Assembly (NCBI GenBank): GCA_026391315.1
Contig: JAPLDT010000014.1
Span: forward strand, 82,976-146,975
Direction of reading: 5' to 3'
Length of the DNA: 64,000 nt
Source: Bacteroidia bacterium
GTDB taxonomy: Bacteria; Bacteroidota; Bacteroidia; Bacteroidales; Prolixibacteraceae
This document shows, in pieces, positions 8,652 through 18,458 of the stretch (position 1 is its first letter; each line of letters opens with the position of its first letter). The notes below the pieces were generated by a model. That model made no database searches and was not told the origin of the DNA. It was given only the letters and a program-made list of their open reading frames with translations. The translations under genes and the position numbers were made by a program.

Positions 8652-9626
8652 ATGACAACGATAAATGAAAGTGTTCCGGTACCTGATGCTGAAAGCCGGG
8701 AAGTAAATGAAGGGACCAAAGCTAACAGTACGGATCTTATCAAATTTGCAAAGAAACTTGCAAAGAAATACCGTATTACGGATGATAAGAAATTTGATCT
8801 GGATGATTTTCCAAAAGATGCAAGTTCCGATTTGGGTAAAGATGGGAATGTACTGGCACAAGAGATTCTTGAATTGAGCGTAAAGGCGCTTTCAGAGATG
8901 CAGGACAAATTGTATGCGGAGGATAAGTGGTCGTTACTGGTCATTTTCCAGGCGATGGATGCGGCTGGTAAAGACGGAGCTATCAAACATGTGATGTCGG
9001 GGATCAATCCGCAAGGCTGCGATGTTACTGCTTTTAAAGCGCCCAATGCCGAAGAGCTGGATCATGATTACCTGTGGCGGTGCATGAAACACCTTCCCGA
9101 AAGGGGAAGGATAGGTATCTTTAACCGATCCTACTACGAGGAGGTTCTGGTGGTAAGGGTACACGAAGAAATTCTCAGATCACAAAGGATACCGGGAGAA
9201 CTCATCACTGAAGATATCTGGAAAGATCGGCTGAACGATATGCGGAATTTTGAGACATATCTGAACAACAATGGAATATTGGTTGTGAAGATATTCCTCC
9301 ACGTGTCGAAAAAGGAACAAAAGAAGCGTTTCCTTGAACGACTTGAAACGCCTGAAAAAAACTGGAAGTTCAGTAAATCAGATCTCGTTGAGCGGAAGTA
9401 TTGGAAAGAGTACATGGATGCCTATGAACATCTGATCAGGAAAACATCCACAGAAAAATCACCCTGGTATGTAGTACCTGCCGACAACAAACATTATGCC
9501 CGTATTGTGGTTGCAGCTGCTATTCTACAGGCACTGGATTCGATGAAACTGGCCTATCCTACTGTGAGCAAGGAACAGTTGGCTGAATTACAGCGGCTGA
9601 AGCAGGAGTTGCTTGCGGAGGAATGA
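8652..9626 (+). CDS. ppk2: PPK2-family polyphosphate kinase
   Basis: A 324-residue cytoplasmic phosphotransferase of the PPK2 family, which moves phosphate between polyphosphate and nucleoside phosphates. The P-loop-like QAMDAAGKDG is at residues 100-109, followed by the family segment GINPQGCDVTAFKAP, and the second conserved block GRIGIFNRSYYEEV is at ~153-166. The C-terminal lid has FLERLETPEKNWKFS. Size and motifs match single-domain PPK2 enzymes. Whether it uses AMP, ADP or both cannot be read from the sequence. It is the last gene of the run starting before base 1, 18 bp after the HD-YitT fusion, which links it to the cyclase module. Confidence 0.93.
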   Translation: MTTINESVPVPDAESREVNEGTKANSTDLIKFAKKLAKKYRITDDKKFDLDDFPKDASSDLGKDGNVLAQEILELSVKALSEMQDKLYAEDKWSLLVIFQAMDAAGKDGAIKHVMSGINPQGCDVTAFKAPNAEELDHDYLWRCMKHLPERGRIGIFNRSYYEEVLVVRVHEEILRSQRIPGELITEDIWKDRLNDMRNFETYLNNNGILVVKIFLHVSKKEQKKRFLERLETPEKNWKFSKSDLVERKYWKEYMDAYEHLIRKTSTEKSPWYVVPADNKHYARIVVAAAILQALDSMKLAYPTVSKEQLAELQRLKQELLAEE

Positions 9627-9674
9627 CGGAAGGACGGAGAGACGACTTGGAGACGGAAGAGCAGGAAGATGCTC

Positions 9675-9751
9675 CCTGAGCCTGTCGAAGGGGTGAGGAG
9701 GAAACAGGGAAACGATGAAACGGAGAACCGGTACCTGAGCTTGTCGAAGGG
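9675..9751. repeat. Pair of short CTGAGC-N-TGTCGAAGGG repeats
   Basis: Two direct copies of an 18-bp sequence, CCTGAGCCTGTCGAAGGG at 9675-9692 and CCTGAGCTTGTCGAAGGG at 9734-9751, lie in the gap between ppk2 and the glycosyltransferase. A palindromic relative occurs at 61558-61577. The rest of the gap is purine-rich with GACGGA-type iterations. No gene or terminator is evident. Confidence 0.7.
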
Positions 9752-9771
9752 GGAATTGGGGAAATAAGAAT

Positions 9772-11325
9772 ATGAGAAACAGAGAGGAGAGAGGTCGACA
9801 GGAACTTAATTTGAATAGAAGGATTAACCTGATTATTCTATCACTGTCGTTGTTTGGTGTATTAATTCACCTGGGTTTTTATCAGAATCTTGGATTTCAC
9901 AGGGATGAGTTGCTCTATTTTTCACTGGGAGAGCATCCGGATTTCGGCTATTTTTCGGTTCCCCCCTTGATCGGATTTTTGGCGGCTATTTTGACCAAAT
10001 TATTCGGGTACACCCTTTTTGCAGCAAAGATCCTGCCTGCTTTGCTCGGAGGTGTTGTCATCTATCTCTGTGCCAGGCTGGCTAAGGAGTTGAAAGGAGG
10101 CTTCTTTGCGCAAATTGTGGCTGCGGTTGGTATTATTTGTTCTATCATCTTCCTGAGGGCTTTTAGCCTTTTTCAGCCGGTATTCCTGGATATATTCTTC
10201 TGGACTTTGTCCCTTTACCTTCTGCTAAGGTATCACAATTCAAACCTTAAGAAATACCTCTACTTGTTTGGCCTGACCATTGGTATTGGGATTCTCAATA
10301 AATACAATTTGTTGTTTCTTGTAATCGCGGTATTGGGAATACTACCATTTACCAAACACAGGAAACTGTTTCTTAACAGGGATTTCTATCTGACCATTCT
10401 ACTTGCCTTTTTGATCGTTTTGCCCAACATCATCTGGCAAATCACCCATGAGTTTCCGGTGCTTAGTCACCTGGCGCAGCTACAAAATTCTCAGCTGACA
10501 AAAATGAGTTCCGCCACATTTTTGATAGAACAGTTGCTGATGAATTACCCTGCGACGCTCCTGGTATTGCCGGGTCTGTTATTCCTGTTGTTCAACAAAA
10601 GGGTAAAGGAATATCATTGGTTAGGTTATGTGATGGTCCTTGTATTGCTCTTGTACCTGATTTTACAGGGGAAATCCTACTATTCGGCAGGGATCTATCC
10701 CACGCTTGTCGCCGCTGGTGCGGTGTTTTTTGAACGATACATCAGGAACTACGTTTTAAGGTCAATCATCGTGTCGGTTTTGTTGTTGTTGACCTGGTCG
10801 GCGCTTCCGATGGGAATAGCTTCCAAATCGCCCGAGAAACTGGTGGTCTATTTCGATGAGATGGCCAAAGTAACGAAAAACGATGCAGTGAGAAGGTACG
10901 AAAACAACAAATACTATCCGCTTCCACAGGATTACGCTGACATGCTGGGTTGGGACGAATTGACCGAAATTACCAACAAGGCATGGCAACTTGCCGAGCC
11001 TAAAGAGCAGTGCATCATTTATGCTGAAAATTACGGGCAGGCAGGCGCCATCACCATCCTGGGCAAAAAATACCACTTGCCTGAGGCCATCAGTTTCAGC
11101 GACAATTTCAGGTACAGGATTCCCAAAACCTTTGATCGCGAGATCACCGGATTCATTTACATCAACGGCGAATTGGGGAAAGACATCGAAGCCCTGTTCC
11201 AGGATATTCAGGAAGTAGGTCGTGTCTCAAATCCTCTGGCCCGAGAGTTCGGAACAAGGGTTTATTTGTGCAGGAAACCGTTGTACAGCTTCAATAAATT
11301 TTGGGAGTCAAGGATCTCGAAATAG
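9772..11325 (+). CDS. GT-C type membrane glycosyltransferase (PMT/ArnT-like)
   Basis: A 517-residue polytopic protein with about ten to eleven membrane helices up to residue ~350 and a soluble C-terminal part. The first periplasmic loop carries the acidic pair Asp45-Glu46 in GFHRDELLYFSLGEHPDFGY, followed by VPPLIG; this placement is typical of GT39/PMT_2 enzymes that transfer sugars from a polyprenyl-phosphate donor to lipid or protein. The acceptor cannot be predicted. The gene stands alone, 145 bp after ppk2, and converges with the FISUMP lipoprotein gene with only 13 bp between their stops. No terminator is seen there. Confidence 0.85.
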   Translation: MRNREERGRQELNLNRRINLIILSLSLFGVLIHLGFYQNLGFHRDELLYFSLGEHPDFGYFSVPPLIGFLAAILTKLFGYTLFAAKILPALLGGVVIYLCARLAKELKGGFFAQIVAAVGIICSIIFLRAFSLFQPVFLDIFFWTLSLYLLLRYHNSNLKKYLYLFGLTIGIGILNKYNLLFLVIAVLGILPFTKHRKLFLNRDFYLTILLAFLIVLPNIIWQITHEFPVLSHLAQLQNSQLTKMSSATFLIEQLLMNYPATLLVLPGLLFLLFNKRVKEYHWLGYVMVLVLLLYLILQGKSYYSAGIYPTLVAAGAVFFERYIRNYVLRSIIVSVLLLLTWSALPMGIASKSPEKLVVYFDEMAKVTKNDAVRRYENNKYYPLPQDYADMLGWDELTEITNKAWQLAEPKEQCIIYAENYGQAGAITILGKKYHLPEAISFSDNFRYRIPKTFDREITGFIYINGELGKDIEALFQDIQEVGRVSNPLAREFGTRVYLCRKPLYSFNKFWESRISK

Positions 11326-11338
11326 TGGAAGGTTACTC

Positions 11339-12040
11339 CTAATCCTTGATGCACCGCACCGAGAATCCATAGGTATTATCGTAAGAATTTTGTCCAAGCT
11401 TACCATCGCTGTAAATGAGATAGAAGTACCATGAAGCCGCCGTCGAGTTAGCTGTTGAACTCCACAAGTTGCCACTGTATCCCGAATTATTAAATGAGCC
11501 ATTGTAAAATCGGTATCCGCCAGGCAGGGCTGTGAATTTGGTTGCGTTGGTAGCATAGAGATTGGGCGAAAACCAATTGGCGGTGGAGGCCTCCTTTAAT
11601 TTTCCTCCAGCCAGCGAGTCAATACCAAGATAGGTCTTTAAGATAGTCCAGTCGCCTACTGTAGGAACATGCCATCCGGTCGGACACAGTTTTTTGGTAT
11701 CAACAGTGTACCAATTGTATAGCGCACCATATTTGTATTTGTATGAGGTCGAATCGTTTCCATAATAGCAGTAAGCCGGAGTGGTCAGATTGGACCAGGT
11801 GTTGTTGTCGGTTACCAAAGCTATTGGTGTGCCATCATTCAGTTTGATGGATCTGAGGTTCTCCGCCATCCAGGTTTGGGCGCCGATGGGGACGGTGAGG
11901 TAAACGTTCCCTTCATTATCCGTGACAGTACCTCCCGTCCATTGCGAGGAGGTGTTATCTTTTGTGCATCCCGAGAGGATATTCAGCAACAAGACAAGCA
12001 GAAAAACGAAAATGATATTGGTTTGAAGCTTTGTTCTCAT
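11339..12040 (-). CDS. FISUMP-domain lipoprotein
   Basis: A 233-residue exported lipoprotein: hydrophobic signal then lipobox ILSGC with Cys25. The rest is a Fibrobacter-succinogenes major paralogous domain, recognised by GAQTWMAENLRSIKLNDGTPI, YGALYNWYTVDTKKLCPTGWHVPT and GFSVRCIKD at the C-terminus. The family is common at the surface of Bacteroidota and resembles C-type lectin/formylglycine-enzyme-like folds; its role is unknown. It is the last gene of a minus-strand unit after the TonB receptor and DUF4249 gene (33-bp gap). A paralogue lies at 30047-30721. Confidence 0.9.
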   Translation of the reverse strand: MRTKLQTNIIFVFLLVLLLNILSGCTKDNTSSQWTGGTVTDNEGNVYLTVPIGAQTWMAENLRSIKLNDGTPIALVTDNNTWSNLTTPAYCYYGNDSTSYKYKYGALYNWYTVDTKKLCPTGWHVPTVGDWTILKTYLGIDSLAGGKLKEASTANWFSPNLYATNATKFTALPGGYRFYNGSFNNSGYSGNLWSSTANSTAASWYFYLIYSDGKLGQNSYDNTYGFSVRCIKD

Positions 12041-12073
12041 TGTATTTTGTCTTTGTTAAGTGATGAAGTTTTA

Positions 12074-12883
12074 TTAAGGTTTTCCAACATACAGATAGGC
12101 TGAGACACTGTTGATGGCTGTAAAAATGCCAAACCCATTTTCGATGTTGGCTTTTATTTCTGTGATTGAAAGTGAGGAGGCAGTGGGGTTTTGCTGGAAA
12201 TAGAGCACGTATTCGGGCCTGATCTTGTAAAGAATGACGCGGTGCTGGCCATAGAATTTAAAAGACTGAGGATTCAGCTGATAATGATTCAGGTTGGTTG
12301 GCTGGTTGCGAAAAAAATCCACTCCCTTGTTGTCACGGGAATCGATGGGAATTTTTACACTCTCTACGTTTTTGACATAGACCAGGTAGTAGCTTTGGTC
12401 ATCATTGGTCCATTCAATGTCGATAGGATTGGGCATCGTCGGGATGCCGGTAATGCCACCAGTTCCTGTTGTTCCCTTCGGGGAGATGGCAATGTCGGTG
12501 GCTGAAAGTGTCAAGTTCTTTGGCTTTTCAGGAGCAACCGTTGTCGCTGAAACTTCCTGTCCATTGTATGGGAATGAGAGTTGGTATGATTTACCTGCTG
12601 CAACAATTAAATCCTTGTTTTCGTAGATGCCATCCCCGGAACTAGCCATGGCGTATTTCTTTCCCGAGGTCAACTCTGTAATGCTGACAGAAAGTTTATT
12701 TACATCCATGTCCGAAAAGGTCATGTCCGCACTGAAAGGAATCAATTTGGAGATTTTGATTGTAGGACTTTCATCTGCATACAAATAGGATTCTACGACA
12801 GGTTTGTCCTGAAACCCTGTCACCACTGTCTTTTGACAGGAAATCAGGGAAAAGAAGGCCAATATATATACGATCTTTCTCAT
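12074..12883 (-). CDS. DUF4249-family lipoprotein
   Basis: A 269-residue lipoprotein with lipobox SLISC (Cys16). The body matches the DUF4249 pattern: an early VVESYLYADESPTIKISK segment, a predicted Ig-like region with SYQLSFPYNGQEVSATTVAPEKP, and a C-terminal part containing EWTNDDQSYYLVYVKNV. Family members are almost always encoded directly after a TonB-dependent receptor and are thought to be its surface partner. Here the gap to the receptor is 3 bp. The transported substrate is unknown. Confidence 0.85.
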   Translation of the reverse strand: MRKIVYILAFFSLISCQKTVVTGFQDKPVVESYLYADESPTIKISKLIPFSADMTFSDMDVNKLSVSITELTSGKKYAMASSGDGIYENKDLIVAAGKSYQLSFPYNGQEVSATTVAPEKPKNLTLSATDIAISPKGTTGTGGITGIPTMPNPIDIEWTNDDQSYYLVYVKNVESVKIPIDSRDNKGVDFFRNQPTNLNHYQLNPQSFKFYGQHRVILYKIRPEYVLYFQQNPTASSLSITEIKANIENGFGIFTAINSVSAYLYVGKP

Positions 12884-12886
12884 GGC

Positions 12887-15628
12887 TTAGAACTTTATAG
12901 AGATTGAAATATTGGGGGTAATTCCCAAATAGCTGATATCGCTTTCCAATATCACACTGTCGACCAGTTGAAACTGCCTGGAATTAACATTGATCCGGTT
13001 GTAAAGATTGAAAACGGATAAGCTCAGCGAATTGAGCTTTCCTTTCCGGTTGAAAAGATCGAAACGGTACGAAGCTGCAACATCCAGCCTGTGGTAATCC
13101 GGCAAACGGTATGAATTTTTGTCGCTGACCGAATAAAATGCAGCCGTAGTACCATCAATCATTTTGAGTGTATATCCACCCAATGGTGCGGTGAAGGGTC
13201 TTCCGGTAGCAAAGATCCAGGAGGCGGAAAAATCAAAGTTGCCAAATTTGTAAATGCCCACCATCTTTAGTTCATGGGTAACATCCTGGCTGGCGTAAAA
13301 ATACTTGGCCGACTGAAGCGGAAACCTGTTTTTAACCTCTCCCAGCGAGTAACAAATCCAACCGTTAAAGTTACCTGCTTTTTTCTGTGCAAGCAATTCC
13401 ATACCAATGGCATAGCCATCGCCTGTAAAGAACTGTTCGGTCGATTGAACACTGCTGCCCGGTTGTGGTATTGATCTGTAACGCATGGAGTACTCTGTCA
13501 CATTGTTGTTGCGTTTGTAGTATCCTTCTGCACTGAAAAGATAATCGGCAAGATCATAATTGAGTCCCATGTTGAAGTGAAGGGAAGAGCTCACCGGAAT
13601 CTCTTTCCCGTTGGAGAGGATCCAGAAATCCCTGTTTCCCGACATGACATCCTCTCTGACTACCCTGTTGGCAAACTGGTAATAGAGGCCTGTTGCACCA
13701 TTGACAGTTACTTTGGGAGTTATTTGGTAACTGGCATTGAGGCGCGGTTCGGGATAAAATTTGCCGGTAGCGCTGAAATAATTTAACCGAAGGCCTGGAG
13801 TAACTGTCAGCAGATTGTTCATGAACACCATTTTATCCTGAAGGTAAAATCCGGCGATGGCGGCTTTAATATCTTTATTCAGGATGGTCAGGGTGTCGTT
13901 TTGTTGGTATTTGTAATCAATGCCATACCAGGTGCCAAAACCACCAAAATCCAGGATGTTTTTGTCGTCAATGACATATTTCCAGTCGTTTTTGAAACTG
14001 AGGTCGATCAGGTTGTTATCCTCCAAAATTCCGCTTTTCATAATGGTCGATACGCCATCCACATCGACGGTAATGGAACGCCTTTCGTCACGGGTACTGT
14101 AATAATCAGAGAAACTTACCAGAAGATTGGAGGTCAGTGTCTCATTTATTTTCCGGGTCCATTTGGTGCTGGCCCCGATGTTACCGTATCGGGTAAAATC
14201 GGTGTTGCTTATGGAGATATTCCCATTGGCAGCTAAACCACCTCCTCCCGGAGGAGCTCCACCACCCTCCCGTCGGCGGAACTGAGGTGAATTATCCAGG
14301 TAATCTGTTCCGTTAAAAATACTTAGAGAGAGCACATCCTTGGGCGTCGCCTTGAAGGTTATTTTTCCATTCAGATCGTAAAAATAGGAGCTTTTGCCGG
14401 AGCTTCTGCCACCCATCATAAAGGGTCCGGAACTGCCTGTGGCGCTTTTGTTTAAAGCACTGATCTTATCATACAGGTATCCCTGGTAAGATCTTCTGAA
14501 GGCAAAGAGGGAGGTAACTCGATCGCCCACAGGTACTTCAACATAAGCGTTAGTGCTCAGCAGGCTAACCTCCGCACCGACAGTCGCTTTCTTTGCGTTT
14601 CCGTCTTTACCGGTAATCTCTGTTACACTGGAAAGCCTTCCGCCAAATTTCGAATCAAAGCCTCCTTTGTGCAACTGTACATCTTTGATGGCATTGGAGT
14701 TGAAAGCGCTGTAAAAACCATAAAGATGATCCACGTTGTAAACCGTGAATCCATCGTACAAAATCAGGTTTTGATCGGGAGTTCCGCCCCGGACATACAT
14801 CCCTGCCGAACCTTCATTGGATGCGCTGACACCCGGCATCAGCTGGAATCCGCGCATGATATCCTTTTCACCGATATTGGGAAGGACTTTCAGGGCTACC
14901 GGCGACATCTTGATATTCTGTTCAATGGTTGATTGCTGCAATGCCTTGTCATCTTTTCGCCCTGTGACAAATACTTCGGAGATGCCTACACTTTGCAGAT
15001 TCAGTTCGACCAGCAGCGATGAATTTTCTTTTTGCGGTTGCAGTTCAATGCGTTTGGTGTGGTATCCGATATAGGTAACCACAATGACCGCCGTATCGGC
15101 GGGAACCTTCTCCAGGGCGAAATGGCCATTCTGGTCACTGGTAACCCCTCTGGTAGTTCCCTCTATCCTGATGGTTGCAAATGGAATTCTTTCGCCATTG
15201 GCGCTGTCCACAATCTCACCGGATAACAGGAAATTTCGTTTTACCGGCACAAGTCCTTTCCTGGACAGCAGTTTTTCTGATTTGACAATCTCCTTTTTCA
15301 GGATCAATTGATCCAGCTGTTTTTTGTCGCTTGCGATGTAAATGAAGCCATCTTTCCCTACCAGTGTAACCATGTCCCAGGAAGAGGAGCACATTTTCAG
15401 TACGCCACTCACCGTCTTCTCATTGTCGGTCATTAGGGAGGTTTTGTACTGCGAGAGGGTAGCCTGGTCGTAAATAAACCGAATGTTTAAATCTTTTCCC
15501 ATTTCATCCAGGATTTCATCAAGTTGGCCGATGTAATTTTTTTGGAGCCTGAAATTTTCGACTGTTTGGGCCAGCGAAAGGGCAGGAATGAGAAGGATAA
15601 TCAGAACTGGAATGAGTTGTTTCATCAT
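12887..15628 (-). CDS. TonB-dependent receptor with STN domain
   Basis: A 913-residue outer-membrane transporter. Residues 1-20 are a signal peptide. An STN (secretin/TonB short N-terminal) domain follows (~25-105, with DEILDEMGKDLNIRFIYD), the kind that contacts an anti-sigma factor in transducing receptors, although no sigma/anti-sigma pair is in this window. A carboxypeptidase-regulatory-like domain is at ~134-215 (GERIPFATIRIEGTTRGV), a plug at ~235-350 (GMYVRGGTPDQNLILYDG), and a 22-strand-type barrel to a terminal Phe (NISISIKF). It heads a minus-strand operon with the DUF4249 and FISUMP lipoproteins. The substrate cannot be read from sequence. Confidence 0.92.
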   Translation of the reverse strand: MMKQLIPVLIILLIPALSLAQTVENFRLQKNYIGQLDEILDEMGKDLNIRFIYDQATLSQYKTSLMTDNEKTVSGVLKMCSSSWDMVTLVGKDGFIYIASDKKQLDQLILKKEIVKSEKLLSRKGLVPVKRNFLLSGEIVDSANGERIPFATIRIEGTTRGVTSDQNGHFALEKVPADTAVIVVTYIGYHTKRIELQPQKENSSLLVELNLQSVGISEVFVTGRKDDKALQQSTIEQNIKMSPVALKVLPNIGEKDIMRGFQLMPGVSASNEGSAGMYVRGGTPDQNLILYDGFTVYNVDHLYGFYSAFNSNAIKDVQLHKGGFDSKFGGRLSSVTEITGKDGNAKKATVGAEVSLLSTNAYVEVPVGDRVTSLFAFRRSYQGYLYDKISALNKSATGSSGPFMMGGRSSGKSSYFYDLNGKITFKATPKDVLSLSIFNGTDYLDNSPQFRRREGGGAPPGGGGLAANGNISISNTDFTRYGNIGASTKWTRKINETLTSNLLVSFSDYYSTRDERRSITVDVDGVSTIMKSGILEDNNLIDLSFKNDWKYVIDDKNILDFGGFGTWYGIDYKYQQNDTLTILNKDIKAAIAGFYLQDKMVFMNNLLTVTPGLRLNYFSATGKFYPEPRLNASYQITPKVTVNGATGLYYQFANRVVREDVMSGNRDFWILSNGKEIPVSSSLHFNMGLNYDLADYLFSAEGYYKRNNNVTEYSMRYRSIPQPGSSVQSTEQFFTGDGYAIGMELLAQKKAGNFNGWICYSLGEVKNRFPLQSAKYFYASQDVTHELKMVGIYKFGNFDFSASWIFATGRPFTAPLGGYTLKMIDGTTAAFYSVSDKNSYRLPDYHRLDVAASYRFDLFNRKGKLNSLSLSVFNLYNRINVNSRQFQLVDSVILESDISYLGITPNISISIKF

Positions 15629-15892
15629 AAACCCGGATTTTACTATGAGTTTCCTTCTTGGATTTTAACCTTCAAAACCCCATGCTATTTGGTAGCAGGA
15701 ACCATTCTGAAAGTTAACCGGCTGAAACTATTTAAATGGAAAATCCGAAAAAATAAATTTCAATGAATAGGTCTGTTACATCAACCAAATGGATTGGAAT
15801 TACCATGATTGATTAAAATCACTGCAATTTTCGGGTTTGTTGAAGATTTTACTGATTTGGTGGGATCCGGGAGCTAAATATTCGGTATTTCT

Positions 15893-18349
15893 TTAGTCAT
15901 CATCTCCATCTCCCTGCTTTTCTGATGTGAAGAAAGCCGCATGGACCGGAGCGGGGCAGGGGCTGCTCAACCCATGGACCGCTGCCCAGATCACCTCATT
16001 GAACAGCGCATCTGGTATTCTGTCCTCCTTGCTGAAATCGAATTTCTCGCTCAGTTTGGAAAGTCTGTTTTGCTCCTTGTTCTTCAGGTTCAAATCGGTC
16101 TGGTTGGGTACCGACTTGAACGGCGGATGGTTGGCCGTTGAGTTAAAGCACCTCCACATCGGTTCAGCGGCGGCATCATATTGGCTCATTGGAGGTAAGC
16201 CCAGGATCAGCTCGATGGTTCGCAGCGCCGAACTGGTCGAATACATGGTATGATCGACATAACCCTGTTTCACAAACCCTCCTGCAACGTAAGTGGTCGA
16301 ACGGTGTGCATCCACATGGTCCGGACCGTTTTGCGCATCGTCTTCCAGGATGATGATGACGCTTTCTTTCCAGATCGGCGATTTGCTGAGGTATTCAACA
16401 AAAAGTCCGCAGGCCAGGTCATTGTCTGCATTGTGTGCTTTGGGTGTTGGCTTTCCAACCCTGAGACCCTCGGTATGGTCGTTCGCGAATCTGATGGTGC
16501 TCAATCGCGGCGCCTTGCCTGCTGCCAGCAAAGTTTCGAAATCTTTTTTCCACATATAAAACCGTGAGGTGTCGCGGATCGTTAGTTCAAATCCGGTATA
16601 ATTAGGACAAATATGATCGGTCAAAACAGGGATATTGGCAGTAAATGTATCAGAAACAAACTCCCCGTAAGTTCGGAAAGAGATACCATAACGGTTGCAG
16701 TAATCCCAAAGGAAACCGTTTTTGTTGTCGGCAGTTTTTCGTTCACCCTCTCCGGGGTAAGAACCTCCGCGACCTCCATAACTGCTGGGCCAGTTTTTCT
16801 CCAGGTAGTCCGTTGCATATGCTCCCATGGTCCAGTTGTGACCATCCGCACTCACCTCGCCATCGACATAAAAATTGTCGAGCAGGACAAACTCTTTCGC
16901 GATTTTGTGAAGGTTGGGCGTTACTTTTTCTCCGAATAGTACCAGTCGCGGATCTCCGTTCCCCTCAGGAATATCACCAAGTACCTGGTCGTAAGTCCTG
17001 TTCTCCTTGATCACATAAAACACATATTTTATGGGTGAGAGATCGCCTACCCTTGACGGAATGGGATTGCCTTTTTCGCCATTGCTAACCATCTCCTTCT
17101 CTTTTGAATAGGGAGTGTTTTTGTAGACAAGCTGCGAGTAAAGAGCCATTTTATTCACATCGGGTGTTGGAATGGCCTCAAGCGTTCCCGTAAACAATCC
17201 CCCGATGTACTGGACCTTGGTCTTTTGCAAATCGGCATGACGGGCAACAGCTTCATCCTTGCTCACCGGACTAGGTCCGTCAGGATTTGGTTTGGAGGTT
17301 AGCCCTTTGCCATTGGTGACGTAGATGGTATTTTTTATCACGCGAACACAGGTTGGATACCATCCGGTAGGAATAAACCCTTTGCTTTTGCTGTAACCAG
17401 GATTGCTCACATCGAAAACTGCCAGACAATTGTTGTCGGCATTCGCGATGTAAAGTGTTTTCTCATCATCACTCAGCGCCAGACTGTTGGCGGTAGAACC
17501 GGTTGGGGAGTTGGGATAAAGCGCGGAATTCAAAATCTCGACCACCCTGTTTTTTTCGGTGGATATGACCGAGACTGAATTGTCATTGGCATTGCTCACA
17601 AAAAGGTACTTCCCATTGCGTGAGATGCAAAGGTCATTTGGGTTGTCGCCTACCGGGATAGATCCTTTAATCTGCTGCGTATCGGTGTCAAATAGAACTA
17701 CTTTGTCGCAGCCCCAGCAAGAAATGTAGAGAGTTTTGTTGTCATTGGAAAGCAGGCAGGTGTACCCTTCGCCTCCCAGTTGTATTTGATTTTTTATCTT
17801 TTTCGCTTTTAGGTCGTAGACATAGAGCGAATTGTCCTCTTTCGTTACGGTATAAAGCAACTGCTGCTTGTCGTCAATGGCAATACCTGCAATCGAAATT
17901 TTCACTGGCCACGGCTTGCCGAAAACCAGGGTGTCGTGAGGCACGATCTTGTTGTTATTGATCTGGTACCGCATGATCCAGTTGTCATTTCCACCAGAGG
18001 CGAACAAATATTTGCCATCTTTCGAGAAAGTTAGTCCCAGCCATCCCTTGGCGATGATGACAGAGTCGAGCAGCTGCATCTTTTCGGCATCGATCAGGTG
18101 GATGCTTTGGTCGCTCTGACCGTTGTTGGTCACTGCAATCAGCTTTCCGGAAGGGGAAATGGCCATATTGAGCGGTAAATCACCCACCGGCAACATTTTG
18201 CCAACGGGGGTCAATTTCCATCCGTTGGGCAGCGACACCCGGCTGGATTCAAGCTCTTTCAGCGTTTGGCTTTTTACCTGCAAGGCGACAAACATCAGCA
18301 ATGCCGCACCCAAAACGGTAAGTGAAAATTTTACTTTTGAAGTTATCAT
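15893..18349 (-). CDS. Exported YncE-like beta-propeller / phosphoesterase protein
   Basis: An 818-residue protein with a signal peptide (1-27). Residues ~40-350 are a seven-bladed propeller of YncE/lactonase-like repeats (for example KTLYISCWGCDKVVLFD; NGKYLFVSNANDNSVSVIS). Residues ~430-760 resemble the alkaline-phosphatase-superfamily phosphoesterases (phospholipase C type): KYVFYVIKENRTYDQVLGD near the start, then VDGEVSADGHNWTMGAYATD, and late metal-binding-like segments IILEDDAQNGPDHVDAHRS. This domain pairing is a known family in Bacteroidota and Acidobacteria with no settled substrate. It is a single gene with 264 bp separating it from the TonB receptor. Confidence 0.85.
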   Translation of the reverse strand: MITSKVKFSLTVLGAALLMFVALQVKSQTLKELESSRVSLPNGWKLTPVGKMLPVGDLPLNMAISPSGKLIAVTNNGQSDQSIHLIDAEKMQLLDSVIIAKGWLGLTFSKDGKYLFASGGNDNWIMRYQINNNKIVPHDTLVFGKPWPVKISIAGIAIDDKQQLLYTVTKEDNSLYVYDLKAKKIKNQIQLGGEGYTCLLSNDNKTLYISCWGCDKVVLFDTDTQQIKGSIPVGDNPNDLCISRNGKYLFVSNANDNSVSVISTEKNRVVEILNSALYPNSPTGSTANSLALSDDEKTLYIANADNNCLAVFDVSNPGYSKSKGFIPTGWYPTCVRVIKNTIYVTNGKGLTSKPNPDGPSPVSKDEAVARHADLQKTKVQYIGGLFTGTLEAIPTPDVNKMALYSQLVYKNTPYSKEKEMVSNGEKGNPIPSRVGDLSPIKYVFYVIKENRTYDQVLGDIPEGNGDPRLVLFGEKVTPNLHKIAKEFVLLDNFYVDGEVSADGHNWTMGAYATDYLEKNWPSSYGGRGGSYPGEGERKTADNKNGFLWDYCNRYGISFRTYGEFVSDTFTANIPVLTDHICPNYTGFELTIRDTSRFYMWKKDFETLLAAGKAPRLSTIRFANDHTEGLRVGKPTPKAHNADNDLACGLFVEYLSKSPIWKESVIIILEDDAQNGPDHVDAHRSTTYVAGGFVKQGYVDHTMYSTSSALRTIELILGLPPMSQYDAAAEPMWRCFNSTANHPPFKSVPNQTDLNLKNKEQNRLSKLSEKFDFSKEDRIPDALFNEVIWAAVHGLSSPCPAPVHAAFFTSEKQGDGDDD

Positions 18350-18458
18350 TGGATTTTTTTTGTAGTTGTTAATAAGATAGCAGTACGTTTTTTCGACTTT
18401 TATGTTGCCCTAAAGTTCGGTAAATGTTTCCAATAATCAAACGATGTTTGTCATGTGT

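Noticed and set aside
8639..9046. Open frame opposite the 5' part of ppk2
   Set aside because: The PPK2 protein in the other strand has all motifs; the antisense product has none.
15629..15892. Promoter for the TonB receptor operon
   Set aside because: No TTG-N19/20-TAnnTTTG arrangement could be found on the minus strand in this gap.
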